A DNA stretch of 64,000 nt from Deinococcus hopiensis KR-140 (GTDB taxonomy: Bacteria; Deinococcota; Deinococci; Deinococcales; Deinococcaceae). Shown here one piece after another: positions 50,027-62,102 of the stretch (within the stretch, counting starts at the first letter, position 1; each line of letters starts with the position of its first letter). The notes below the pieces were generated by a model. That model made no database searches. It saw nothing but the letters and a program-made list of their open reading frames with translations, and was not told where the DNA came from. The position numbers and the translations under genes are program-made. The DNA is taken from contig NZ_FWWU01000009.1 of the NCBI RefSeq assembly GCF_900176165.1, positions 1,800,501-1,864,500 of the forward strand, read 5' to 3'.

Positions 50027-51130
50027 ATGACCGATCCCGTTGCCGTCGCCCCTCCTGCCGTTGCGGCTCCCGTGGCTGCGGGCCAGCGCCTGACCACCAT
50101 CGACACCTTCCGGGGGCTGACCATCCTCGAGGTCGTCGGGCACCACGCGACAGGCATGGGGCTGCGGCACACGGACGTGGGGTCCACCACGCACGACCTG
50201 CTGCTGGTGCTCAACCGCACCCTGCACTTCGCTGTCCCGGCGTTCGTGTTCCTGTCCGCGCTGGTGCTTACGCACAGCCTGCTGCGGCACTTTGACTTGC
50301 CGCGGTACTTCTGGCGGCGGCTCACGCGGGGCGCCTGGCCCTACCTGCTGTGGAGCGCCCTGTACGCCTGGTGGTACGTCAAGACTGGGCAGCGGGCCCC
50401 GGAGACCCTGACAGATCCGGAGCGCTGGCGCGACTGGCTGCTGTACGGCAAGGCCAGCTACCACCTGTATTTCCTGCTGGTCGCGCTGGAGGTCTACCTG
50501 GTGCTTCCGCTGATGCTGCCCCTGGCGCGGCGCAGGCCCAGCATCACCTTGGCGCTGCTCGTCGGAACCGCCGTGCAACTGGGGCTGTACCTGCTCAACC
50601 GGGAGGTGTTGCACCTGCCCTATCCCGCCAGCACGGTGCTGTGGTACGCCCTGCCCACCCTGCTTGGCCTGGCGGTGGGCGCGGGGCTGGACAGCTTCCC
50701 CGCGTGGTGGCGGCGGAGACGTTGGGTGCTCCTGCCCCTGCTGGCCGCCTCCTACGCCGCGTATCTCCCGGTGGCCATGAATTACGTGCGTGGCCAAGCG
50801 GTGAAGCCAATTGTATATAGCGGCCTGAGCTGGGTCTTCACGGCGCTGGTGGCCCTGGCCCTGCTGGGCCTCGCGTCGCGGCTGCAACGGGGCGAGTCAG
50901 CGGGAATGTTCCGGCGGACCATCGGCACGCTGGGCACAGTTAGCCTCCCGATCTACCTGCTGCACCCCGCACTGCTTCAGGCGCTGGAACGTCACCGGGC
51001 CCCCCAGGGAGAGCCCCAGGAACTGCTGCTGACGGTGGCGCTGTACGCCCTTGTCGCGCTGGCCGTCCCCGCCCTGATCGGGTGGCGGCTGCGGCGCAAG
51101 AAGTTGGGACTGCTGCTGTTCGGCAGATGA
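50027..51130 (+). CDS. Membrane acyltransferase (acyltransferase 3 family)
   Basis: 367 residues with about ten transmembrane segments. T-I-D-T-F-R-G-L-T-I-L-E-V-V-G-H-H near residue 25 is the acyltransferase-3 signature with the catalytic His; L-P-I-Y-L-L-H-P near 305 is the usual C-terminal His motif. Transfers acyl groups to surface sugars or lipids. Start taken at ATG 50027; the upstream extension runs through the tRNA genes. Confidence 0.88.
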   Translation: MTDPVAVAPPAVAAPVAAGQRLTTIDTFRGLTILEVVGHHATGMGLRHTDVGSTTHDLLLVLNRTLHFAVPAFVFLSALVLTHSLLRHFDLPRYFWRRLTRGAWPYLLWSALYAWWYVKTGQRAPETLTDPERWRDWLLYGKASYHLYFLLVALEVYLVLPLMLPLARRRPSITLALLVGTAVQLGLYLLNREVLHLPYPASTVLWYALPTLLGLAVGAGLDSFPAWWRRRRWVLLPLLAASYAAYLPVAMNYVRGQAVKPIVYSGLSWVFTALVALALLGLASRLQRGESAGMFRRTIGTLGTVSLPIYLLHPALLQALERHRAPQGEPQELLLTVALYALVALAVPALIGWRLRRKKLGLLLFGR

Positions 51131-52029
51131 GGCCTGCCTTGCCCATTCGCTCCTTTTCTCACCCCTGGGCCTTGCCGTACCTTTCCCGGGTGCGGTGCGT
51201 CCTTTTCCTGCTGGTTTTTACGCTGCTCGCGGGCCCGGGCGGGGTGGCCCGTGGGGCTTCCACCACAGTGCCCTTTCCGCTGCCCCGGGTACCCGATACC
51301 GTGGAGCTGGAGCGCGTCAGTGGGTCTTCCTACCTGCGGGTCCCGCCCGCGTGCTACCGGCAGGAGTGCGCGCTGGTGGTGGTGTCGCACCCCCGGGGGC
51401 AGACCGCCGGACGGATGCGCGCGTCTGCCAGCGTGACCGCTCTGGTGGACGCCCTCTTGGCCGCGCCCTTCGCCGTTCTGCTCAGCGACGACGGCGGACC
51501 CGCCACCTGGGGTAGTCCGGCCGCGCTGGCGCAGGTGGCCGAACTGCACGGGGAAGCGGCGGACCACTTCGCCTGGAATGGACGCACCTACGCCCTGGGG
51601 CTGAGCATGGGCGGACTGCTGGCCCTGCGCAGCGCCCTGCCGGGCAGTCCATACGCCGTCTCAGGCGTGGCCCTGATCGATGCCTGGACCGACATCCGCG
51701 CGGCGTGGCACTCGGCCACCACCCGCCGGGTTGAGATTCAGGACGCTTACGGCCTGCCCGGACAGCCACCCGCAGACCTCAATCCCCTGACGCTGGCCGA
51801 GGCTGCCCCACCCCTGCCCCTCTTTGTGGTGGCGAGCCCAGATGACCGCGTGGTGCCCATGCCGGGCAACGGCGAGCGCCTGTTCACCTGGGCCCAAGGC
51901 CACGTGAGCGAGTTCGTGAAGGTCAGTGGGCCACACCTTGGAGGAAACCGTTTCACGCCGGCCCTGGCCACGAGGCTGGCACAGTTTTTTACCCGTCTGG
52001 AAGCGCGGGCCATAGGAGCGAAGCGGTAG
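51127..52029 (+). CDS. Secreted alpha/beta hydrolase
   Basis: 300 residues; ATG overlaps the acyltransferase stop (ATGA), so the two are coupled. Signal peptide (residues 20-45: V-L-F-L-L-V-F-T-L-L-A-G-P-G-G-V-A-R-G-A). Nucleophile elbow G-L-S-M-G-G near 158, Asp in S-P-D-D-R-V near 240 and His in G-P-H-L-G-G near 275 form the triad. Substrate unknown; may act on the acylated product of its neighbour. Confidence 0.8.
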   Translation: MRPALPIRSFSHPWALPYLSRVRCVLFLLVFTLLAGPGGVARGASTTVPFPLPRVPDTVELERVSGSSYLRVPPACYRQECALVVVSHPRGQTAGRMRASASVTALVDALLAAPFAVLLSDDGGPATWGSPAALAQVAELHGEAADHFAWNGRTYALGLSMGGLLALRSALPGSPYAVSGVALIDAWTDIRAAWHSATTRRVEIQDAYGLPGQPPADLNPLTLAEAAPPLPLFVVASPDDRVVPMPGNGERLFTWAQGHVSEFVKVSGPHLGGNRFTPALATRLAQFFTRLEARAIGAKR

Positions 52030-52281
52030 GGCAACAGAAGGTTAAACGCAGCGGGCCACCGCCTACCCCGGCTCAGCCCGGTTTGAGAAGGGCCAACGCA
52101 CCCGGTGCATTGCACGCGGCAGGCCGAGGTCGGCGCCCCTCCACCTCGCCAGGGGAAAGAGCAACCAGCCCAGGGGTCTGCCCGAACATTGCCCTCGGCA
52201 CTCCAACACAGCCGCAGGAGGAAGAGGACCGCCAGCGCCATCACGGACGCGAGTCGGTCCTCTCCTTGCGGCCCGCCCCCA

Positions 52282-54129
<1,848 letters not shown>

Positions 54130-54200
54130 TGGGTGGGGCGTCGGGAGCTGGGCCCTGTCCGCTCAGAGTGAGGAAGCTGGGGCCTGCGCCGCACGGAAAT

Positions 54201-54488
54201 TTACGCGCTGACTTCGAGCCGCACCGCCACCTCGTCGCCCTCCTCCAGTCCCTCGGCCTTGCGGACGCCCGCGCGGACAGGCACGAGGTAGCGGCCCTCC
54301 TTGGGAAACAGGGAAGTCTTCCACTCGGTGCCGCCAATTCGGACCCGGACGGGAATCATGCCCCAGCCGTAGGTGACGGTGCGGGACACGCCCTGCAGGA
54401 CGGCGCACTCCGCTTCAGGCACCGTGATGAAATACCAGGGCGCGGGACCCCGCCAGTACCAGAGGGGGGCACGAAAGTTCAGGCTCAT
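54201..54488 (-). CDS. DUF1905-type small protein
   Basis: 95 residues from ATG 54488. N-F-R-A-P-L-W-Y-W-R-G-P-A-P-W-Y-F-I-T-V-P near the start and T-E-W-K-T-S-L-F-P-K-E-G-R-Y-L-V-P-V at the centre match DUF1905, a small beta-barrel domain found alone or next to YdeI-type proteins. Function unknown. Confidence 0.8.
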   Translation of the reverse strand: MSLNFRAPLWYWRGPAPWYFITVPEAECAVLQGVSRTVTYGWGMIPVRVRIGGTEWKTSLFPKEGRYLVPVRAGVRKAEGLEEGDEVAVRLEVSA

Positions 54489-54540
54489 GTCTCCAGGAGT
54501 GTAGGGGGTATCCCCGCCAGTCCGCGACGTATTTTCCGCC

Positions 54541-56355
54541 TCACCGGCCGCTGGCCTGCGCCTGGAAGAAATCGGCAATGCCAGCGGCAATTGCCCCAGC
54601 CAAGCGCTCACGGCCCGCGGGATTCATGAGCACACGCAGATTTCCGGGATCGGTCAGGTAGGCGGTTTCGATCAGCAGGCTGGGCTGGGTGCTCGGACGG
54701 GTGAGCGCCAGGTCCGCCCCCGGTTTCAGACCCGCGCCGGGGCCGAGGTCCGGCAGGGTGCGCCGCAGCGCAGCGAGGATGGCCGCCGCCGGAGCCTGCG
54801 CCTGCGGGTGGGTGAAGTACACCTCTGGGCCGCGGATGCCGCGTGGGTCCCGGCCATCCGGCAGGGCGTTCGCGTGGATGGACACGAGCAGATCGGCCCC
54901 AGACTGTTCGGCGCTCAGACCGCGCTCATAAAGCCCCAGGGTCACGTCCGACTCGCGGGTGAGCTGGACTCCGGCCCCCTGGGCGCGCAGCAGCTCGGCC
55001 ACCCGGCGGGCAATAGGTAAGGTCAGGTCCTTTTCTGGAACCCGCAGCGCTCCCGCGCCGCCGAGTTGCGTCCCGCCGTGTCCAGGATCCAGGACAATCA
55101 TCCGCCCAGCGAGCGGACGTGCCGGATCGAGGACGGGCGGACGGCGTACCGTCAGCAGCAGGCCGTCTCCGCCGTAGTTGGCGGTAAAGCCCCACGCCTG
55201 CGGGGTGGTGAAGTTCAGGGTGACGCGCGAGACGCCAGGGCCCACCTGCTCCACCTGCACGTCCCCGAGCAGCGGGTCCGGGAAAGGGGTGGGCAGGCCA
55301 GGCGGCGTCTCCAGGCCGTACAGCGTGACGCTCAGGCGGCGGCCCCCGTCCTCCTGGCTCAACGTGAAGGGCACGCGCGCCTCGCCCAAAGGTACCCGGA
55401 TGCGCAGACTCGGCGAAGCGGGGTCCTCCTCCAGGGTCACGGCTCCTGCCTGCCCCTGCACAGGCAGGCCAGGCGAGACGTCCAGCTGCGCCTCGGAGAT
55501 CAGCACGCCAACGCCGGGGGCCAGACGGGCGCGCACATCGTTTCCCTGACGCCCGACAAGCGCGAAGGTCATCCCGTCCCGAGGGTACAAGAAGGGCGTG
55601 CCCGTCTGGGTGTTGGCTTCCGTGGTGGAGGCGTTCAGGCCCAGCCCCTGAACCGTGCCGGGGCGCTGCGTCCCCGTCCTCGCGCCCAGCGGCGCATTGC
55701 TCAGGCGTCCGGGGGCTGTTGCCAGCACGGTGCGGCCATCGTTGCCGGTCAGGCGAAGGGTAACGGCGGCGCGGTCCAGCGGTAACGCGGGGGAGAGCGC
55801 GAACGCCGCTTCGTAGCTTCCTGGGCTGACCTCACGCATGGACTGCGGAACCGACTGCCCCACCTGAAAAAATGCCCGCCCTCCGGGCGCGCCGCGAAAG
55901 GAGACGCGCACCGTTCGCTCGGCGGGTGAGTCGTGCGCGGCGTCCCAGAATTCGGAGGAGACGTTGGGCGTTACGCTGGAGCGGTCTATGGCGGTGGGGC
56001 GCGCAGGCAGGGGGGCAAGGTCTCCCCGCGTCACCCGGAGGGTTCGCGTCCCGCTCTCTGCCCCAGCGGTCGCCGTGAGCCGCAGATCGTTGACGCCTAC
56101 CCGCAGCGGCCACCACAGGATGAACAGCCCGTCTGATCCCACAGCCACGGCCCGCCCCCCGATCTTTAAAGCCGCGCCCGCCGTCACGCTGCCTTCCAGG
56201 AGCACGTGGTCGGACGTCACCCGGTGCCCCTCGGGCGGGTAGGCGATGAAAATCTCGGGCGCAGCGCGGGCGGCCGTCAGAACCGAGGCGGACAGGGTAG
56301 CGGTGGCCAGCGCAGCGATCGTGAGCACAGCGCGGCGGGCGAAGCGCGGGGGCAT
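54541..56355 (-). CDS. N-acetylmuramoyl-L-alanine amidase (Amidase_3)
   Basis: 604 residues from ATG 56355, with a signal peptide (A-V-L-T-I-A-A-L-A-T-A-T-L-S-A). Beta-rich N-terminal and AMIN-like regions lead to a C-terminal Amidase_3 domain (about 420-600): zinc ligands in D-P-G-H-G-G, the Glu of V-P-E-K-D, S-I-H-A-N, catalytic Glu in L-I-E-T-A-Y-L. Splits cell-wall peptides from glycan outside the membrane, helping cell separation. The N-terminal half is larger than in typical AmiC. Confidence 0.9.
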   Translation of the reverse strand: MPPRFARRAVLTIAALATATLSASVLTAARAAPEIFIAYPPEGHRVTSDHVLLEGSVTAGAALKIGGRAVAVGSDGLFILWWPLRVGVNDLRLTATAGAESGTRTLRVTRGDLAPLPARPTAIDRSSVTPNVSSEFWDAAHDSPAERTVRVSFRGAPGGRAFFQVGQSVPQSMREVSPGSYEAAFALSPALPLDRAAVTLRLTGNDGRTVLATAPGRLSNAPLGARTGTQRPGTVQGLGLNASTTEANTQTGTPFLYPRDGMTFALVGRQGNDVRARLAPGVGVLISEAQLDVSPGLPVQGQAGAVTLEEDPASPSLRIRVPLGEARVPFTLSQEDGGRRLSVTLYGLETPPGLPTPFPDPLLGDVQVEQVGPGVSRVTLNFTTPQAWGFTANYGGDGLLLTVRRPPVLDPARPLAGRMIVLDPGHGGTQLGGAGALRVPEKDLTLPIARRVAELLRAQGAGVQLTRESDVTLGLYERGLSAEQSGADLLVSIHANALPDGRDPRGIRGPEVYFTHPQAQAPAAAILAALRRTLPDLGPGAGLKPGADLALTRPSTQPSLLIETAYLTDPGNLRVLMNPAGRERLAGAIAAGIADFFQAQASGR

Positions 56356-56433
56356 AACGAGGTCTAGCACGGCCCATACAGGCAAAGGATGAGGTCTGGG
56401 AACCCGGTAGGGACGCGGCGCGTACCCGCAGAT

Positions 56434-56604
56434 ATGCCCGGCCTCAGCCCCCTGGAACCCGTCGCCCTCTTCGCCTTCCTCGCGGTGCTGGCTGCCCTCG
56501 TGTCTGGGGTGGTATGGGTGGCCCGCCGCGCCTGGGACGGGGGTGAGTCCCACCGGGTGCGCAAACTGGAGCAGCGGGTGCGGGAACTGGAAGGCAGAGA
56601 CTGA
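56434..56604 (+). CDS. Small single-pass membrane protein
   Basis: 56 residues. One transmembrane segment (V-A-L-F-A-F-L-A-V-L-A-A-L-V-S-G-V-V-W-V) followed by a basic coiled-coil tail (L-E-Q-R-V-R-E-L-E). Divergent from the amidase gene. Unknown role. Confidence 0.6.
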   Translation: MPGLSPLEPVALFAFLAVLAALVSGVVWVARRAWDGGESHRVRKLEQRVRELEGRD

Positions 56605-56661
56605 AGGCAAAGGGCAGAAGCGCCTGAACGCCTCTGCCTCTCGTTGCTAACGGCTCACTCC

Positions 56662-57720
56662 TCAGCCCACGCTGGGGCTGCTCACCAGGGCGTCCAACAC
56701 CCCGCGGGTAAAGGTCTCGGTGTCGGCCGTGCCCCCCAGGTCCCGCGTCGGATGTGCCCGCAGGGCCAGGGCGACCGCGCGGTCAATCTGGTTGGCGGCT
56801 TCACTCCGCTTCAGGCCGTGCCGCAGCAGCATCCCAGCGCTCATGATGGCGGCGGCGGGGTTGGCGATCCCCTGCCCGGCAATATCGGGGGCGCTGCCGT
56901 GGATGGGCTCGAACAGGCCCGCGCCGTCGCCGAGGGACGCGCTCGGCATCAGCCCCAGCGAGCCGGGAATCACGGCAGCGAGGTCCGAGAGGATGTCGCC
57001 GAACAGATTTTCGGTGACGATGACGTCGTAGCGGCTGGGGTTGGACACGATGAGCATCGCCACACTGTCCACATACTCGTGGTTGAGGTGAATGGAGCGG
57101 TACGCGCGGTCGCGCAGCGCTTGTACATCGCGCCGCCACAGTTCGGACACCTCGAGCACGTTGGCCTTGTCCACGCTTGTCACGCGGCCCCGACGCTGCT
57201 CGGCGGCCCAGAAGGCCACCTTGGCCACCCGCTCCACCTCATGGGTGGTATAGCGCATGGTGTTGTAGGCGGTGTCCCCCTCGATCTTGCGGTCCCCGTC
57301 GAAATACACGCCGCCCAGCAGTTCGCGCACAATCAGGATGTCCACCCCCCGCGCCAGCTCAGGCTTGAGGGGAGACAGATGCTCCAGGCCCGGCTGCACC
57401 CGCACGGGACGAAGGTTGGCGTAGCAGCCCAGCGCCTTGCGGAGCGCCAGCAACCCACTTTCCGGGCGCAGGTTCCGGGGCAGGCTGTTCCAGGGGCTGT
57501 TCTGCGGTCCGCCGACGGTGCCGAGCAGCACGGCGTCCGCGTCTCCCAGAGCGTCGCGGGTGCGGGCCGGGAAAGGCTCGCCGTGCGACTCGTAGGCCGC
57601 GCCGCCGATGAGGTGTTCCTCGATCAAGACGTCGGGCGCGACTTCGCGCAACACTTCCACAGCAGCGGCGGTGACTTCAGGGCCGATTCCGTCTCCGGGA
57701 AGGGTGACGACTTTAGGCAT
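56662..57720 (-). CDS. leuB: 3-isopropylmalate dehydrogenase
   Basis: 352 residues. L-P-G-D-G-I-G-P-E-V at the start, R-E-L-L-G-G-V-Y-F near 135, D-K-A-N-V-L near 185, and G-S-A-P-D-I-A-G-Q-G-I-A-N-P near 280 are hallmark substrate and NAD sites. Oxidises and decarboxylates 3-isopropylmalate in leucine biosynthesis. It overlaps leuD by eight bases, indicating one operon. Confidence 0.96.
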   Translation of the reverse strand: MPKVVTLPGDGIGPEVTAAAVEVLREVAPDVLIEEHLIGGAAYESHGEPFPARTRDALGDADAVLLGTVGGPQNSPWNSLPRNLRPESGLLALRKALGCYANLRPVRVQPGLEHLSPLKPELARGVDILIVRELLGGVYFDGDRKIEGDTAYNTMRYTTHEVERVAKVAFWAAEQRRGRVTSVDKANVLEVSELWRRDVQALRDRAYRSIHLNHEYVDSVAMLIVSNPSRYDVIVTENLFGDILSDLAAVIPGSLGLMPSASLGDGAGLFEPIHGSAPDIAGQGIANPAAAIMSAGMLLRHGLKRSEAANQIDRAVALALRAHPTRDLGGTADTETFTRGVLDALVSSPSVG

Positions 57721-58261
57721 GGTGTTCCTCCGTCTTGAGTTCCTGCACTTCTTCCACCTGCGGCACGGGCCCGGTGGGCTGTTCCTGGGCCTTCATGTAC
57801 TCCAGCCAGCCCCCGGCCTTCTGCACGTCCAGCGCGAACTGCGGCACGGGCACGAAGGTCAGGCTCTGCCCGGTGCGAACGTTGGTGATGGTGCCGCCCT
57901 TCAGGTCCAGCTCGGCTTCGTCGCCGTCCATAAAGGTTTCGACGACGTTCTCGCACTCCAGCGCCAGAAAGCCGTTGTTGATGGAGTTGCGGTAGTAGAT
58001 GCGCGCGAAGTTGGGGGCGATCACCGCCGCCACACCCGCGCCGCGCAGCGCCCAGACGGCGTGCTCACGGCTGGAGCCACACCCGAAGTCCGCTCCGGCC
58101 ACGATGATGTCGCCGGGCTTGACGCGGCGGACGAAGGTCTTGTCGTAGTCCTCCATCGCGTACTTCGCCAGCTCGGCCTCCTCGTCGGTGGTGAGGTGGC
58201 GGGCGGGAATGATCTCGTCGGTGTTGATGTGGTCGCGGGCAAAGACGTGGACAGTAGGCAT
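57713..58261 (-). CDS. leuD: 3-isopropylmalate dehydratase small subunit
   Basis: 182 residues. F-A-R-D-H-I-N-T-D-E-I-I-P-A-R at the N-terminus, G-A-D-F-G-C-G-S-S-R-E-H-A near 65 and N-F-A-R-I-Y-Y-R-N near 95 are the LeuD swivel-domain marks. Works with LeuC to isomerise isopropylmalate. Separated from leuC by four genes. Confidence 0.95.
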   Translation of the reverse strand: MPTVHVFARDHINTDEIIPARHLTTDEEAELAKYAMEDYDKTFVRRVKPGDIIVAGADFGCGSSREHAVWALRGAGVAAVIAPNFARIYYRNSINNGFLALECENVVETFMDGDEAELDLKGGTITNVRTGQSLTFVPVPQFALDVQKAGGWLEYMKAQEQPTGPVPQVEEVQELKTEEHHA

Positions 58262-58300
58262 GGGGGACCTCGTGCAGGGCAGAGAGCAAAGGGTTAAAAA

Positions 58301-59584
58301 TCAGTTCGGTTCGCTGGGAGGAACAAGGGCGGCGAGTTCTTCGGGCACGTCCTCGGCGTAGAGGTCGCGCCACTGCTGGCCGTCGAAGGTGACTTCAGAT
58401 TCGATGAAGTACTGCGCAGGGTCTTCGGGGTCAGAGACGGAATCGGCGGGCAGGTCAATCTTCATGCCCACGGGAACGGGGAGGGCGTCGTGTTCGGCGA
58501 GGTGGGGGGCCTCGTCGGCAAACATGTCGCGCAGGACACCGCCTGTGAAGGCGGCCCAGGCTTCGGGGTTGCCCGCGCCGGTGGCCTGGAGCAGTTCATC
58601 GCGGATACGCTCCGCGTGCTCCTCGGGCAGTGTGCCTTCCTCCCACTCCACGCGTCCATCGGCCCAGACGGTCACGGGCACGGTCTCCACGTCGAGCATC
58701 TGGCTCAACAACTCCCCGAGTTCGCCCTGTTCGTCTTCCAGGGCCTCGCCAGGCTCACCGTAGGACAGCCACGTTTCGCCGTCGATGGTGTAGGCCACGT
58801 TGTCGAGGGCCACGCCGTAATCGGACAGCACGCTCAGGGGCAGGCTGAAGGGCGTCAGCTCGCGCAGTTCGATTCTCACCCGGCGGGCGAGGGGAACCTG
58901 GGATTCGTCCGCCTCTTCCCCGGCCACTTCCAGCGCCTGTGCGTGCGAATCGGCCCAGTCCTCGGGCGTCACGCCGTGCCACATGCGGACCAGCCGCTCC
59001 AGGTCTTCGAGTTGCTCGGCGGGCGGGTCGGGCTCGATGTCGATGCGGCCCGCCTGCCAGTGCTCGGCTTGGTAGGTGGCCTGGACCTCGCCCTCCTCTG
59101 CAGCCAACGGGTGCTGGATGAGGTACTGGAGGCGCTCCTGCATATCGGCGGTGGGGAGGGTGCCCCAGCGCAGTCCGTCCACCGAGTGCTCCTCGCGCCG
59201 CACGCGCAGGTATGCGCCGTTCTCCAAGGCGTGGTACTCACGCCGGACATTCTGGGTGTCGGCGTCGAGCGCGCGGCGGTCGGGGTTGAAGACCAGTTCG
59301 CCGGTCAGGCGGCGCAGGGGGGGCACAGCGATGGCTTCCAGGTCCTCACGCGTCTCGATGAGCTTCTGGGGTAACCCGGCCATGATGTACTCGCGGCGGT
59401 ACTGGGTGGCCCAGCCCGTGCCCGTCGGCTGCGTCCTGCGCAGGGCCGAGAGGAGCTGCTCGCGCAGATCAGCGTCTTCGGAAGCGCGCGTGAAGGTCAC
59501 GGTTCCGTCCGTGTCCAGCGTGGCCTCGAAGGGATGGACGGTGGGCATCAGGCCCAGTGCTTTGCGTCGTTTGGCTTCACCCAT
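58301..59584 (-). CDS. Acidic hypothetical protein within leu cluster
   Basis: 427 residues, rich in Glu and Asp, without signal or membrane segments. Starts G-E-A-K-R-R-K-A-L-G-L; repeated W-x-[SD] and D-G-E-T-W type motifs suggest beta units. No family recognised. Just 40 bases from leuD, likely co-transcribed. Confidence 0.7.
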   Translation of the reverse strand: MGEAKRRKALGLMPTVHPFEATLDTDGTVTFTRASEDADLREQLLSALRRTQPTGTGWATQYRREYIMAGLPQKLIETREDLEAIAVPPLRRLTGELVFNPDRRALDADTQNVRREYHALENGAYLRVRREEHSVDGLRWGTLPTADMQERLQYLIQHPLAAEEGEVQATYQAEHWQAGRIDIEPDPPAEQLEDLERLVRMWHGVTPEDWADSHAQALEVAGEEADESQVPLARRVRIELRELTPFSLPLSVLSDYGVALDNVAYTIDGETWLSYGEPGEALEDEQGELGELLSQMLDVETVPVTVWADGRVEWEEGTLPEEHAERIRDELLQATGAGNPEAWAAFTGGVLRDMFADEAPHLAEHDALPVPVGMKIDLPADSVSDPEDPAQYFIESEVTFDGQQWRDLYAEDVPEELAALVPPSEPN

Positions 59585-59618
59585 AGGATCTCCAGGGTAC
59601 AGGACCGCTAAGACGCAC

Positions 59619-60233
59619 CTACTCGCGCGAGGCGAGCAGCAACCCGCCGAAGCCCACCATCAGCGTTCCGGCGGCGCGGTCCAGGCCCCGGCGGGCGCGC
59701 AGGTAGAGGTTTTGCATCGGTGCGGTGGACATGCCCAGCGCCACGAGGACGAACCAGGCCACGCTCAGGCACACAATCACCGCAAAGGCTGCCAGTTTCA
59801 GGCCCGGCGAGGTGTGCGCGCCCAGCACGCTGGAAAACACGCTGCCGAAAAACACGGCCGCTTTGGGGTTGGAAATGTTGGTCAGGAGGCCCGCACGCAG
59901 GGCCCGCAGGTCACCCATCGGCACGGGCACAGGGGCCCCAGCCTCCCCGTTTCGCAAGCTGGAGCGCCACAGCACCGCGCCCAGGTACAGCAGATACAGC
60001 CCGCCCGCCACCTTGATGATGCCGTGAAGCCAGGGAAACGCCGTGAACAGCGCGTTGATGCCCAGCAGGGCCAGCCCCGCCCAGCACGAGATGCCCAGCA
60101 CCACCCCCAGCCCGGCGAACAGGGCCGCGCGCCGCGAACGGGCCAGGGCCGTCTGACTGACGAGCAGCACGTCCGGACCGGGAATGACGAGCACGACGAG
60201 GTGCAGGGCGGCGATCAGGAGGAGAAGTTGCAT
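59619..60233 (-). CDS. LysE/RhtB-family amino-acid exporter
   Basis: 204 residues, six hydrophobic segments. V-I-P-G-P-D-V-L-L-V near residue 17 and G-I-N-A-L-F-T-A-F-P plus F-L-T-N-I-S-N-P-K-A-A-V-F-F-type sequence (N-I-S-N-P-K-A-A-V-F-F near 120) are family signatures. This family includes leucine exporters, and it lies among leu genes, so leucine export is a fair inference. Confidence 0.88.
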   Translation of the reverse strand: MQLLLLIAALHLVVLVIPGPDVLLVSQTALARSRRAALFAGLGVVLGISCWAGLALLGINALFTAFPWLHGIIKVAGGLYLLYLGAVLWRSSLRNGEAGAPVPVPMGDLRALRAGLLTNISNPKAAVFFGSVFSSVLGAHTSPGLKLAAFAVIVCLSVAWFVLVALGMSTAPMQNLYLRARRGLDRAAGTLMVGFGGLLLASRE

Positions 60234-60237
60234 GGGG

Positions 60238-60523
60238 TCACCAGGCCTTTGGGAGGGGAAGTCGGGGGATCTGGAAAATCACGAAAAACAGCAAGACGGC
60301 CGACAGCAGCAGGTGGTAGGCGGCGAGCGGCAGGGCCAGGGCGCCGACTGCAACCCGTACCTCGACGCCCGGCGCACGCGGCAGGAGGCACAACGCCAGC
60401 ATCAACGCAGGGCCGGTGAGCACGCCCAGATGGCCCTGATAGGCAGGCAGCCGCCCGCATCAGAACGCGGAAGCCGAGCGCGAGTCGCGGCAGCCAGAAC
60501 GGTGTCGTCAGGCCCCATGCCAT
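60238..60523 (-). pseudogene. Small membrane protein gene broken by a frameshift
   Basis: One frame reads M-A-W-G-L-T-T-P-F-W-L-P-R-L-A-L-G-F-R-V-L-M-R; beyond a GCGGGCGG run (about 60450-60458) the protein-like sequence continues in a different frame (R-L-P-A-Y-Q-G-H-L-G-V-L-T-G-P-A-L-M-L... ending L-P-L-P-K-A-W) with clear membrane segments. Joined, it would be about 95 residues. Either a real frameshift mutation or an assembly error in a G-rich run. Confidence 0.65.
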
Positions 60524-60527
60524 GTCC

Positions 60528-61814
<1,287 letters not shown>

Positions 61815-61844
61815 GTTCTGCATCTCCCCTTTCAGAAACGGACC

Positions 61845-61879
61845 CAAAAAACCCCCGAAGCGCTGAGTGGCTCCGGGGG
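61845..61879 (-). terminator. Intrinsic terminator (attenuator) in leuC leader
   Basis: Arms CCCCCGGAGC and GCTTCGGGGG (minus strand; 9 of 10 pairs) with an eight-base loop, then TTTTTTGGG. It lies between the leader peptide and leuC, so read-through must be controlled for leuC to be expressed. Confidence 0.8.
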
Positions 61880-61905
61880 CGAAGTGGGCGAACACTGTGG
61901 TGCGC

Positions 61906-61971
61906 TCACCGCCCCCAGCAAAGAAGAAGCGCCGCTTGGGTGCCCCGCTTCAGTGGCAGGAAGGTGAACAT
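61906..61971 (-). CDS. leuL: Leucine operon leader peptide
   Basis: 21-codon ORF starting ATG, with Leu at codons 5, 7, 15, 16 and 17; codons 15-17 are three consecutive CTT, rare in this GC-rich genome, shortly before the stop. It ends about 27 bases before the terminator stem. The arrangement matches classical amino-acid attenuation: leucine shortage stalls the ribosome at the Leu run and lets transcription pass. Product probably has no function apart from control. Too short for normal gene calls. Confidence 0.75.
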   Translation of the reverse strand: MFTFLPLKRGTQAALLLCWGR

Positions 61972-61979
61972 CAAGGCGG

Positions 61980-61985
61980 AGTGTA
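61980..61985 (-). promoter_or_regulatory. -10 box for leu leader (leaderless start)
   Basis: TACACT (TANNNT type), eight bases before the leader-peptide ATG, which has no ribosome-binding site. No convincing -35 is seen. Confidence 0.5.
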
Positions 61986-62102
61986 GCGCGCAGGGTTAAG
62001 GCGGCGGGGCAGAGGTGTAGACGGGCCGCCGTCAGGAGCACATCACTCAGGTCATTCCTCCCATACACAAAGCGGGAATTACCATTCGAATCCTGAGTAA
62101 AC

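Noticed and set aside
56644..57738. 364-codon plus-strand frame opposite leuB
   Set aside because: Shadow frame without ribosome-binding site; leuB is certain.
61845..61985. T-box riboswitch in the leuC leader
   Set aside because: No T-box consensus or specifier-loop arrangement was found; a leader peptide with a Leu codon run explains the terminator better.
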